Program-made: the position numbers and the translations under genes
Notes under the pieces: model-generated
What the model saw: the letters and a program-made list of their open reading frames with translations, nothing else
Database searches by the model: none
What the model was told of the DNA's origin: nothing
In this document: one piece after another, positions 31,527-39,723 of the stretch
How positions within the stretch are numbered: position 1 is the first letter of the stretch
How the letters are laid out: each line of letters begins with the position of its first letter
From: an uncultured Pelagibacteraceae bacterium
GTDB lineage: Bacteria > Pseudomonadota > Alphaproteobacteria > Pelagibacterales > Pelagibacteraceae
Assembly (NCBI GenBank): GCA_902632545.1
Contig: CACPCX010000001.1
Coordinates: forward strand, 59,629 to 123,628
Direction of reading: 5' to 3'
Length of the DNA stretch: 64,000 nt

Positions 31527-32507
31527 ATGACTAATCCTTTTTTTGAAAACAAAGGTCCAAAAAAAATTGAAGAGATTTTAAATCAAATCAAATTTCAAAA
31601 TAAATTTAAATACAGTGGAACAAAAATTGCTGATATTAAAGATCTTGTTAATGCATCAAATGAAGATATTACGTTTTTTCATTCTAAAAAATATGAGTTA
31701 GCTGCTTCAAAAACAAAAGCGGCTTTTTGCATAACAACAAAAAATTTATCCAATAAATTACCCCATTCCTGCAAACCAATAGAAGTTGACAATGTTCTTG
31801 TATCAACTGCAATGATTACCACAATGTTTTATCCTGATGCTATTTCAGATGATTTTGATGCACATACCTTAAATATTGAAAAAACTTCTTATAATAATTC
31901 TGTAAAGCATGGTCAAAATATTTTAATCGGAAAAAATGTTAAAATTGGATCAAACTGCTCAATCGGTCACAACACAATTATTGAAAGTAATGTTGTTATT
32001 GGTGATAACTGCTCAATAGGATCCAACGTTATTATTAGGAAAACATTAATTAATAACAATGTTTCAATTTTGGATGGCTGTGTTATTGGAAAAAAAGGAT
32101 TTGGTTTTTTTCCAAATAAAAACAAAAATATTCGTTATCCTCATATAGGTATTGTAATAATTGAAGATAATTGTGAGATTGGTTGTGGCTCAACAATTGA
32201 TAGAGGCTCTTTATCAAATACTTTAATTGGAAAAAATACTTTCTTAGATAATCAAGTACATATAGCTCATAATAATAAAATTGGTAATAATTGTATTATT
32301 GCTGGACAGGTTGGTTTTGCTGGAAGCTCTACACTTGGAAATAATGTTATGATAGGAGGACAAGCAGGAATATCGGGACATTTGAAAGTAGGAAACAATG
32401 TTCAAATAGGTGGTGGTTCAGGAGTGATTAAAGATGTACCTGATAATTCTAAAGTTATGGGTTATCCAGCTAAAGATCTAAAAAGATTTATTAAGGAAAA
32501 CAGATGA
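31527..32507 (+). CDS. lpxD: UDP-3-O-(3-hydroxyacyl)glucosamine N-acyltransferase
   Basis: LpxD adds the N-linked acyl chain in lipid A synthesis. An N-terminal uridine-binding domain (about residues 1-100) precedes left-handed beta-helix hexapeptide repeats such as IGKNVKIGSNCSIGHNTIIES and IGNNCIIAGQVGFAGSSTLGNNVMIGGQAGISGH, containing the catalytic-His region NQVHIAHNNKIG. It has 326 residues. A 53-base gap separates it from fabZ, and it overlaps lpxA by 4 bases. Confidence 0.95.
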   Translation: MTNPFFENKGPKKIEEILNQIKFQNKFKYSGTKIADIKDLVNASNEDITFFHSKKYELAASKTKAAFCITTKNLSNKLPHSCKPIEVDNVLVSTAMITTMFYPDAISDDFDAHTLNIEKTSYNNSVKHGQNILIGKNVKIGSNCSIGHNTIIESNVVIGDNCSIGSNVIIRKTLINNNVSILDGCVIGKKGFGFFPNKNKNIRYPHIGIVIIEDNCEIGCGSTIDRGSLSNTLIGKNTFLDNQVHIAHNNKIGNNCIIAGQVGFAGSSTLGNNVMIGGQAGISGHLKVGNNVQIGGGSGVIKDVPDNSKVMGYPAKDLKRFIKENR

Positions 32508-33280
32508 TACATAAAACTGCAATAATTGACTCAAAAGCAGAAATAGCATCAAATGTTGAGATAGGTCCATATTGTACAATTGGTCCTAACGTCGAAATTG
32601 GCGAAAACACTATTATTCAATCGCATGTTAACATTTCTGTAAGTGCCAAAATTGGAAAGGGAAATAATATTTATCCTTTCGTTTCAATTAACGATCCACA
32701 AGACTTAAAATATAATGGTGAACCTACAAATTTAGTAATTGGTGATAATAATAAAATAAGAGAATACGTAACAATAAATCCTGGAACAGTCGGTGGTGGT
32801 GGTAAAACAGTAATTGGAGATAACTGTTTATTTATGATTTCATCACATATCGCTCATGACTGCCAAGTTGGAAATAATGTAATAATTGCAAATAATGTAC
32901 CTTTAGGTGGTCATGCAATTATCGAGGATAATGTTGTTATTGGTGGCAACTCTGCAGTTCAACAATTCACTAGAATTGGCAAAATGGCAATGATTGGTGG
33001 GATGACAGGTGTATTGCATGACGTAATTCCTTATGGATTATCAACAGGAAATAGAAATTCATTACAGGGATTGAATTTAATAGGGTTAAGAAGAGCCAAG
33101 TTTGAAAATAAAGATATTTTAGGCTTGAGTGAAGCCTATAAGGAAATTTTTGCAACTAAAAATATCAATGAAAATATAAGTAAAATGAACGGGTCTTTTC
33201 AAGACAATCCGTTAGTTAAAAATGTAATTGATTTTATAACAAAAGATAAAAAAAGATCTATTTGCACACCATTTTCATAA
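32504..33280 (+). CDS. lpxA: acyl-ACP--UDP-N-acetylglucosamine O-acyltransferase
   Basis: LpxA catalyses the first acylation of lipid A. It is a beta-helix protein of hexapeptide repeats: IHKTAIIDSKAEIASNVEIGPYCTIGPNVEIG, PFVSINDPQDLKYNGEPTNLVIGDNNKIREYVTINPGT, and the catalytic-His stretch MISSHIAHDCQVGNNVIIANNVPLGGH. The helical C-terminal domain contains LIGLRRAKF. The length of 258 residues is typical. Confidence 0.96.
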   Translation: MIHKTAIIDSKAEIASNVEIGPYCTIGPNVEIGENTIIQSHVNISVSAKIGKGNNIYPFVSINDPQDLKYNGEPTNLVIGDNNKIREYVTINPGTVGGGGKTVIGDNCLFMISSHIAHDCQVGNNVIIANNVPLGGHAIIEDNVVIGGNSAVQQFTRIGKMAMIGGMTGVLHDVIPYGLSTGNRNSLQGLNLIGLRRAKFENKDILGLSEAYKEIFATKNINENISKMNGSFQDNPLVKNVIDFITKDKKRSICTPFS

Positions 33281-33281
33281 A

Positions 33282-34076
33282 ATGATAGGATTGATTTTTG
33301 GTGATACTGATTTTCCAAAGGAAATTTTAAAAACTATCAAAAAAAGGAATATAAAGTATTTGATAGTTGATTTGTCAAAATCAAAGAAATTTAAAAAGGA
33401 TAAAAAAACTTATGTGGTATCGATAGGTCAGTTTGGTAAAATTATTAATATTCTTAGAGAAAATAACTGTAAAAAAGTTTTATTTGCAGGAAAAGTAAAT
33501 AAACCAAACTTTTCTAAATTGAAATTAGATCTAAAAGGAATTTATTATATTCCTAGAATAATCAAAGCCTCAAAGCTAGGAGATGCCGCTATACTTAAAG
33601 AAATTATTAAAATATTAGCTCAAAATAAAATTAAAACTGAAAATTCACTAACATTTAGTCCTGAGCTATCTTTAAAAAAAGGTAATTTTTCAAAGATTAA
33701 ACCAAACAAGCAAGATCAATTAGATATCAAAAAAGCAATAATAACATTAAATAATTTAAGACAATATAATTTTAGTCAAGGAGTTGTGGTTAGAAATAAA
33801 AAGGTAGTTTCTATTGAAGGTAAAGGTGGAACCCAAATAATGCTTAAAAAAATCAGAAGTAAAAAATTTAGAAATCATGGTGTTTTGGTAAAGCTTCCAA
33901 AAAAGAAACAAGATCTTAGAATTGACCTACCTACCATTGGATTAAAGACTTTAAAACAATGTAAAACTGCTGGATTAAAAGGGATTGTTGTTAAAAATAA
34001 ACAGCATGTTTTTTTAGATAAAAATAAATGTATTAACTTTGCTAATAAAAATAAGATGTTTATCTCAGTAAAATGA
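33282..34076 (+). CDS. lpxI: UDP-2,3-diacylglucosamine diphosphatase LpxI (DUF1009)
   Basis: LpxI hydrolyses UDP-2,3-diacylglucosamine to lipid X, replacing LpxH in alphaproteobacteria. The 264-residue protein shows IGLIFGDTDFPKEILK at the N-terminus, VLFAGKVNKPNF, SKLGDAAILKEI, GVVVRNKKVVSIEGKGGT and DLPTIGLKTLKQCKTAGLKGIVV, which together match the family. Its place between lpxA and lpxB agrees. The basic tail has unusually many Lys and Asn, consistent with AT bias. Confidence 0.92.
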   Translation: MIGLIFGDTDFPKEILKTIKKRNIKYLIVDLSKSKKFKKDKKTYVVSIGQFGKIINILRENNCKKVLFAGKVNKPNFSKLKLDLKGIYYIPRIIKASKLGDAAILKEIIKILAQNKIKTENSLTFSPELSLKKGNFSKIKPNKQDQLDIKKAIITLNNLRQYNFSQGVVVRNKKVVSIEGKGGTQIMLKKIRSKKFRNHGVLVKLPKKKQDLRIDLPTIGLKTLKQCKTAGLKGIVVKNKQHVFLDKNKCINFANKNKMFISVK

Positions 34077-35209
34077 AAAAGATCTTTATACTAACCGGTG
34101 AACCTTCTGGAGATAGACTTGCTTCTAAGGTGATATCTAAACTTCAAGAAAATAATTCTAATATTAAGTATTCTTGTGTTGGTGGAACACATTTAAATTC
34201 ATTGGGAATAAAGTCTATTTTTGAACTTAAAGAAATTACTTATATTGGGTTCACAAGCGTTTTGTTAAATATTTTCAAAATAAAAAATAAAATTAATAAA
34301 ACTGTAGACGAGATTATAAAATTTAACCCAGATATTTTATTTAGTGTAGATAGTCCTGATTTTACGTTAAGAGTTGCTGAAAAGGTTAAAAAAATTAATA
34401 ATAAGATTAAAACTATTCATTATGTAGCTCCTCAAGTATGGGTATGGCGAGAGGGAAGGGTTAAGAAATTTAAAAAATTTTTAGATCATATTTTATTATT
34501 ATTTGAATTTGAAAAAAAATATTTTGATAAAGAAAATATTCCAAATACTTTCGTTGGTCATCCTTTATTAGAAGAAGAAACAAAAAATAGAACAGATCTA
34601 TCTAATATTATTTCAAGTGATAAAAAAATTATTTCTCTATTTTGTGGTAGCAGATCATCTGAAGTAAATTTACTATTACCAATTTTAATTGATTTTATAA
34701 ATCTAATGAATGCAAAATTTAATAATTTTATTTTTGTTTTTCATGCTACTGATGAGAATAAAAGTTTAATAATTGATAAAATTAAAAATTTAAATTTAGA
34801 AAATGTTGAAGTTATTTCCGATGAAAATATAAAAAAACAAATATTAAATAATTCTATTTTTGCAGTTTCTAAATCTGGAACAATTTCTCTTGAAATTTGT
34901 AATGCAAAAGTTCCCTCTATAATTATCTATAAAATGAATTTTTTAAATTTTTTAATTCTCAAAATGTTGGTTAAAATTAAATTTGCTAATATAATTAATA
35001 TTATTAATAATAAAGAAATAATTCCAGAGTTAATACAAAATGAGTGTAATGCTAAAGAGATTTACAATTCAGTTGTCTATTTTTTAAAAAACCCGGAATT
35101 AATGAATAAACAAATTAATGATTTTGAGGAGACCTTAACTAAAATTAGATCAAAAACCTCATCCTCCGATGAAGCTTCTACTGTACTAAACAAGTTTCTT
35201 ATTGGTTAA
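34073..35209 (+). CDS. lpxB: lipid-A-disaccharide synthase
   Basis: LpxB joins lipid X to UDP-diacylglucosamine to form the lipid A disaccharide. The start IFILTGEPSGDRLASKVI, VDSPDFTLRVAEKVKK, HYVAPQVWVWREGRVKKFKKFLDHILLLFEFE and the GT-B region SKSGTISLEICNAKVPSIIIYKMN are conserved. It has 378 residues. It overlaps lpxI by 4 bases, and its last 24 bases overlap the 3' end of gltX on the opposite strand. Confidence 0.95.
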   Translation: MKKIFILTGEPSGDRLASKVISKLQENNSNIKYSCVGGTHLNSLGIKSIFELKEITYIGFTSVLLNIFKIKNKINKTVDEIIKFNPDILFSVDSPDFTLRVAEKVKKINNKIKTIHYVAPQVWVWREGRVKKFKKFLDHILLLFEFEKKYFDKENIPNTFVGHPLLEEETKNRTDLSNIISSDKKIISLFCGSRSSEVNLLLPILIDFINLMNAKFNNFIFVFHATDENKSLIIDKIKNLNLENVEVISDENIKKQILNNSIFAVSKSGTISLEICNAKVPSIIIYKMNFLNFLILKMLVKIKFANIINIINNKEIIPELIQNECNAKEIYNSVVYFLKNPELMNKQINDFEETLTKIRSKTSSSDEASTVLNKFLIG

Positions 35210-36586
35210 TCTTTTTGTTACTTCTTCTTTTCCAAGTGAAATAATGATATCATATATTCCAGGACCAAATTTTGAACCTGTTAAGGCTATTCTTAAAGGC
35301 TGTCCAACACCTTTAAAATTTGTATCGTTTGATTTAATCAATTCTTTAACTATCGGCTCTAATGTTTCTTTGCTTAGTTTTTCAATAGTGGCAAAATGAG
35401 TCGTGAAATCAGAAATGACTTTTTTCGCTTTATTATCAATTAGTTTAATATCATCCTGATTAAAATTTACCTCATCTAATGTAATATATTGACCATTATT
35501 AAATATATCCTCTAATGTTTTTGCCTTATTCTTTAAGAAAGTTAGAGATTTTTTTATTTTATCTTTTTTATCTGATTTAATTTCACTCTTATATAATTTG
35601 CAGTATTCGATTAGTTGATTAAATAAATCATTTTCATCAATATTTTTAATGTAATGCTCATTCATTGATAAAATTCTACTCATATCTAGCTTAGATGGTG
35701 ATTTACCTATACCTTCTATGTTGAAATACTTAATACTTTCATCAAGAGTAAATATTTCCTTATCCTCAAAAGACCAACCTAATCTCAATAAATAATTTCT
35801 TAATGCATCAGGCATAATGCCAATTTTAGAATAATCATCTAATGTTGATGCATTATCTCTTTTTGATAATTTTTTACCTTCTATAGTGTGAATAAGAGGT
35901 ATATGTGCAAACTTTGGTAAATCCCAGTTCATTGCAACATATATTTGCATTTGTTTGAATGTATTAATTTTATGATCATCTCCTCTTATGATGTGTGTCA
36001 TATTCATTTGGTGATCGTCTACAGTCGCAGATAAATTATACGTTGGTGTACCATCATTTCTTAAGATGATAAAATCTTCAATTGTATTATTTTCAATTTC
36101 AACATCACCTTGAACCAGATCTTTTAGTATTGTCGATCCTTCTATTTTACTTTTAAATCTTATTACTGGTTTTATATCTTTAGGAGCATCAGACTCTGGT
36201 AGATCTCTCCATTTTCTATTATAGACATAAGGAAGTTTTTTTTGTCTAGCTCTTTTTTTTTGTTCTTCAATTTCTTCTGTTGAGCAATAACATTTATATG
36301 CATTACCATTTTTAAGTAATTCGTTTGCAACATTTATATGATCATTAATTTTTGTTGATTGAATGTATTCTTCACCATCATGTTCTATACCAAGCCATTT
36401 AAGAGATTTAATAATTTGAATTTTATGCTCATCCTTAGATCTTTCTTTGTCTGTATCTTCAATTCTAAGATGGAATGTACCTTTTTGATTTTTAGAGAAT
36501 AACCAATTAAACAAGGCAGTTCTTACTCCTCCAATATGAAGAGCACCTGTGGGGGACGGTGCAAAACGTGTTGCTACATTTGACAT
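35186..36586 (-). CDS. gltX: glutamyl-tRNA synthetase
   Basis: This class I synthetase charges tRNA-Glu, and possibly tRNA-Gln if an amidotransferase is used. The N-terminus VATRFAPSPTGALHIGGVRTALFNWLF contains the HIGG nucleotide motif and KLSKRDNAS is the KMSKS-type loop. The CYCS segment sits in the zinc-like insertion. The ORF track begins at a TTG one codon upstream; I prefer the ATG giving MSNVATRF. The 3' end overlaps lpxB by 24 bases in convergent orientation, leaving no room for separate terminators. Confidence 0.96.
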   Translation of the reverse strand: MSNVATRFAPSPTGALHIGGVRTALFNWLFSKNQKGTFHLRIEDTDKERSKDEHKIQIIKSLKWLGIEHDGEEYIQSTKINDHINVANELLKNGNAYKCYCSTEEIEEQKKRARQKKLPYVYNRKWRDLPESDAPKDIKPVIRFKSKIEGSTILKDLVQGDVEIENNTIEDFIILRNDGTPTYNLSATVDDHQMNMTHIIRGDDHKINTFKQMQIYVAMNWDLPKFAHIPLIHTIEGKKLSKRDNASTLDDYSKIGIMPDALRNYLLRLGWSFEDKEIFTLDESIKYFNIEGIGKSPSKLDMSRILSMNEHYIKNIDENDLFNQLIEYCKLYKSEIKSDKKDKIKKSLTFLKNKAKTLEDIFNNGQYITLDEVNFNQDDIKLIDNKAKKVISDFTTHFATIEKLSKETLEPIVKELIKSNDTNFKGVGQPLRIALTGSKFGPGIYDIIISLGKEEVTKRLTNKKLV

Positions 36587-36608
36587 CAATGTTGTTTAGA
36601 CTATTTTT

Positions 36609-37286
36609 TTAAAAGTTTCTATATAAAGATACTAAAACTCCTTGAACTTTAACTCTATCAGGTCCAAAAATCTTAGTTTCATAGTTTCTATTAGCACTTT
36701 CAAGGGCTACAACTTTGCCTTTTTTTCGAATTCTTTTTAACATAGCCTCATGCTCATCAATCAATGCTACGACAATTTTACCATTATCAGCAGTGTCGGT
36801 TCTTTTTATAATAACTGTATCACCTTCATGAATACCAGCATCTATCATAGAATCACCTTGAACTTTTAATCCAAAGTAATCTCCATTTTTTTCTAAATTA
36901 TTTGGTAGGGGAATTCTAGAAACTTCATTTTGTATTGCTTCAACAGGCGTTCCTGCAGCAATTTTTCCAAGAACTGGTACTTCAATTTCATCAGAATTAG
37001 TTTGCTCTTCATCTAGTCCACCTTTAATCACACTTGGTGAAAAGCTATTATAAATATCATTTGCAGAAGCGGTCTCTGGTAATTTAACTACCTCTAATGC
37101 CCTTGCTTTGTGAGCTAATCTTTTAATAAAACCTCTTTCCTCTAAAGCACTGATCAATCTATGAATACCTGATTTAGATTTTAAATTTAGAGATTGCTTC
37201 ATCTCTTCATAAGAAGGAGACACACCAGAATTTCTCAACTTCTTGTTGATGAATAAAAGCAGGTTTTTTTGTTTTTTTGTTAACAT
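36609..37286 (-). CDS. lexA: LexA repressor
   Basis: LexA represses the SOS DNA-damage regulon and cleaves itself when RecA filaments form. The winged-helix domain is at residues 1-70 (LTKKQKNLLLFINKKLRNSGVSPSYEEM). The self-cleavage site is Ala111-Gly112 in GKIAAGTPVEA, and the peptidase dyad is Ser146 (QGDSMIDAGI) and Lys184 (AMLKRI). Length is 225 residues. An alphaproteobacterial SOS box lies 25-39 bases upstream of the ATG, so it is autoregulated. It sits between trpC and gltX. Confidence 0.97.
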   Translation of the reverse strand: MLTKKQKNLLLFINKKLRNSGVSPSYEEMKQSLNLKSKSGIHRLISALEERGFIKRLAHKARALEVVKLPETASANDIYNSFSPSVIKGGLDEEQTNSDEIEVPVLGKIAAGTPVEAIQNEVSRIPLPNNLEKNGDYFGLKVQGDSMIDAGIHEGDTVIIKRTDTADNGKIVVALIDEHEAMLKRIRKKGKVVALESANRNYETKIFGPDRVKVQGVLVSLYRNF

Positions 37287-37310
37287 AAGAACAAATATCG
37301 TACAAATAAT

Positions 37311-37325
37311 GTTCTATAAAAGTTC
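37311..37325 (-). promoter_or_regulatory. LexA-binding SOS box of lexA
   Basis: On the lexA strand the sequence reads GAACTTTTATAGAAC (GTTC-N7-GTTC on the + strand), a perfect match to the known alphaproteobacterial LexA direct-repeat operator. It lies 25 bases upstream of the lexA ATG. Its 3' half contains the likely -10 hexamer TATAGA, with TTGTTA 15 bases further up (37334-37339) as a possible -35. Bound LexA would therefore block RNA polymerase directly. Confidence 0.88.
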
Positions 37326-37375
37326 TTTTAAATTAACAATACTAAAAAAAACAAGTAAAATAAGGCTTTATTTGG

Positions 37376-38167
37376 CTATAAAACAGAAAAAATAGAATTT
37401 TTATTTAAATTTTTCAAAAGTGATTCACCAATCAAAAAAGTGTTAATTAATGTTTTATTTTTAAGTTCTAACAATTCTTCTTTATTTTTAATACCGCTTT
37501 CAGATATTAAAGGACCTTTATGATATTTTACAACATCATAAATATCATAAGTTGTATTAATATCAGTTTTAAGTGTTTTTAAATTTCTATTGTTTATTCC
37601 AATTAATGAATTTTTAAAGTTCAAAGCTTTTTTTGCCTCTTCCACTGTATGAACTTCAACTATAACAGACATATTATATTTCAAAGCCTCATCGTATAAT
37701 TCAGATGCAAGATCATCAGAAACCCCAGCCAAAATAATTAAAATAGCATCTGCGCCATAGCTTTTTGCCAAAGGTATTTGAAATTTATCGATAAAAAAGT
37801 CTTTACACAAAATGGGTAAATTAATTTTATCCTTTATCTTGCTGATGTGAATTAAACTTCCTAAAAAATAATCTTCTTCAGTTAAAACTGAAAGACAAGT
37901 TGAATTATTATTTAAATAAATTTGAGCAATATCTACTGGGTTATAATCATCTATTATTATACCAGCTGAAGGACTTGCTTTTTTAATTTCAGCAATAATT
38001 GAAGTTTTATTATTTTTAATATTATTTTCTATTTTTTCTTTAAAATTAATATAATTGTTATTTTTATCAATTAACTCGTCCAAAGTTTTAAGATCTAAAG
38101 ATTTTTTTAACCTGTCAACTTTTTCAATTTTTTTTTGGATGATATTTTGTAGTATATTTTCAGACAT
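37376..38167 (-). CDS. trpC: indole-3-glycerol phosphate synthase
   Basis: TrpC closes the indole ring in tryptophan synthesis. The sequence includes SIIAEIKKASPSAGIIIDDYNPVDIAQIYLNNNSTCLSVLTEEDYFLGS, LPILCKDFFIDKFQI, SLIGINNRNLKTLKTDI and LISESGIKNKEEL, covering the catalytic Lys and Glu of the TIM barrel. The 263-residue length is normal. It overlaps trpD by 8 bases. The gap to lexA is 89 bases and holds the SOS box. Confidence 0.96.
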   Translation of the reverse strand: MSENILQNIIQKKIEKVDRLKKSLDLKTLDELIDKNNNYINFKEKIENNIKNNKTSIIAEIKKASPSAGIIIDDYNPVDIAQIYLNNNSTCLSVLTEEDYFLGSLIHISKIKDKINLPILCKDFFIDKFQIPLAKSYGADAILIILAGVSDDLASELYDEALKYNMSVIVEVHTVEEAKKALNFKNSLIGINNRNLKTLKTDINTTYDIYDVVKYHKGPLISESGIKNKEELLELKNKTLINTFLIGESLLKNLNKNSIFSVL

Positions 38168-39152
38168 TTTGAATTTTTTCTAGATGTGAAAAAGTTTTTC
38201 CAGAAAGGATAAATTCTCTTGAATAATTATAGGCTTCAGAAAATTCAGAGAATTTTTCTCCAACAATTAAACCTGCTGCAGCATTTAAACAAACAGCTTT
38301 TGAAAAATCATTATCTTCACCTTTAAATATTCTAATCATCTTGTCAGCATTAAATTTTGCATCATCACCTAATAAATTTTTGAAATTGACTGCATTAATA
38401 TCTAATGAATTTGGATCTATTTCAATTTCAGATATTTCACCATCTTTTAATTGAATAACTCTGGTTTTTGCAAATGGAGATATTTCATCTAATCCATCTT
38501 CACTATTAACTATCCAAGCAAATTTTAAATTTAAATTTTTAAGTCCCTCTGCAAAAATTTTTAATAATTTTTTATCAAAAACACCAACAACTTGTCTTTC
38601 AACAAGAGCAGGATTACTTAAAGGACCAATCATATTAAAAATTGTTCTTTTTCCAATTTTCTTTCTTATAGGACCAACAAATCTCATTGCACTATGATAA
38701 TTTGGAGCGAACATAAAACCAAAATTATTGGTATTAATTTCTTTCTCAATATCTTGTGGCTCTAAGTCAATTTTGATTTTTAAAGCTTCCAAAACATCAC
38801 CAGATCCACATTTTGAAGAAACAGCTTTATTACCATGTTTAGCTACTTTTGTGCCCATGCTAGATAAAAGCAAGGCAGAAGCGGTTGAAATGTTAAGAGT
38901 ATTCATTCCATCGCCGCCAGTACCGCAAGTATCAATACAGTCACTTACTGTCACTCTTTTTGATTTTTCTCTCAAAACAAAAACCCCACCAGCTATTTCA
39001 TCTGAAACTTCACCTTTTTCAGATAGTAAAGTTAGAAAACTGAAAATCTCATCGTCACTGGCTTTTCCAGTCATTAAAATTTCAAATGCTGACTTGCTTT
39101 CTTCGAAACTTAAATCCTCTTTATTTTTAAGTTTTTTTAAAATTTGATCCAT
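38160..39152 (-). CDS. trpD: anthranilate phosphoribosyltransferase
   Basis: TrpD transfers phosphoribose to anthranilate. Family motifs are DTCGTGGDGMNTLNISTASALLLSSMG (PRPP-binding), KHGNKAVSSKCGSGDVLEALKI and FMFAPNYHSAMRFVGPIRKKIGKRTIFNMIGPLSNPA. The length of 330 residues is typical. A 139-residue ORF on the opposite strand over the same region is a shadow. Four bases separate it from trpG. Confidence 0.97.
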   Translation of the reverse strand: MDQILKKLKNKEDLSFEESKSAFEILMTGKASDDEIFSFLTLLSEKGEVSDEIAGGVFVLREKSKRVTVSDCIDTCGTGGDGMNTLNISTASALLLSSMGTKVAKHGNKAVSSKCGSGDVLEALKIKIDLEPQDIEKEINTNNFGFMFAPNYHSAMRFVGPIRKKIGKRTIFNMIGPLSNPALVERQVVGVFDKKLLKIFAEGLKNLNLKFAWIVNSEDGLDEISPFAKTRVIQLKDGEISEIEIDPNSLDINAVNFKNLLGDDAKFNADKMIRIFKGEDNDFSKAVCLNAAAGLIVGEKFSEFSEAYNYSREFILSGKTFSHLEKIQNV

Positions 39153-39156
39153 AAAT

Positions 39157-39723
39157 TTAATAATTTATAAAGTTTTTTAATATTTTCATTCCAAATTTAG
39201 TTTTAATACTTTCAGGATGAAATTGTACACCATGAATATTAAATTTTTTATGTTGAACACCCATTATCACACCATCTTCTGTCTCTGCAGTAATCTCTAG
39301 ATCTTTTGAAAGTGTTTTTTTATCAATTACTAAACTATGGTATCTAGTAGCTTCAAAAGTACTTGGAAGATTTTTAAGGATGCCAATTTTTTTAGATTTT
39401 ATTTTACTTGTTTTTCCATGCATAAGTCTTCTAGCTTGTATAATACTTGAACCAAAAACTTGACCAATAATTTGATGTCCTAGACAGACTCCTAAAAAAG
39501 GTAATTCCTTATACAAAGAATTTAAAATATTAATACAGTTTCCAGATTGATTTGGGTTACCAGGGCCAGGTGAAATTACTATTTTATCAAATTTCTTTTT
39601 TCTAATTTCCTTTAAATTAATCTTATCGTTTCTAACAACTTCAACTTTAGTTTTTAATGAGGAGATATAGTGATACAAATTAAAAGTAAAACTATCGTAA
39701 TTATCTATTAATAATATTTTCAT
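39157..39723 (-). CDS. trpG: anthranilate synthase component II (glutamine amidotransferase)
   Basis: TrpG supplies ammonia from glutamine to TrpE. The class I amidotransferase triad is visible: Cys in PFLGVCLGHQIIGQVFG, and His and Glu in GVQFHPESI. The N-terminus LLIDNYDSFTFNLYHYI and SPGPGNPNQSG are also typical. The 188-residue length is normal. Its ATG shares one base with the trpE stop, which suggests translational coupling of the two subunits. It may also serve folate synthesis as PabA; that cannot be told from here. Confidence 0.96.
   Translation of the reverse strand: MKILLIDNYDSFTFNLYHYISSLKTKVEVVRNDKINLKEIRKKKFDKIVISPGPGNPNQSGNCINILNSLYKELPFLGVCLGHQIIGQVFGSSIIQARRLMHGKTSKIKSKKIGILKNLPSTFEATRYHSLVIDKKTLSKDLEITAETEDGVIMGVQHKKFNIHGVQFHPESIKTKFGMKILKNFINY

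Noticed and set aside
36587-36589. TTG start of gltX given by the ORF track
   Set aside because: The next codon is an ATG directly before the conserved SNVATRFAPSPTG, so the extra TTG codon is not needed.
38728-39147. 139-residue + strand ORF antisense to trpD
   Set aside because: trpD is intact with all motifs; the antisense peptide shows no recognisable family and has the Ser/Leu-rich look of a reverse-strand shadow.
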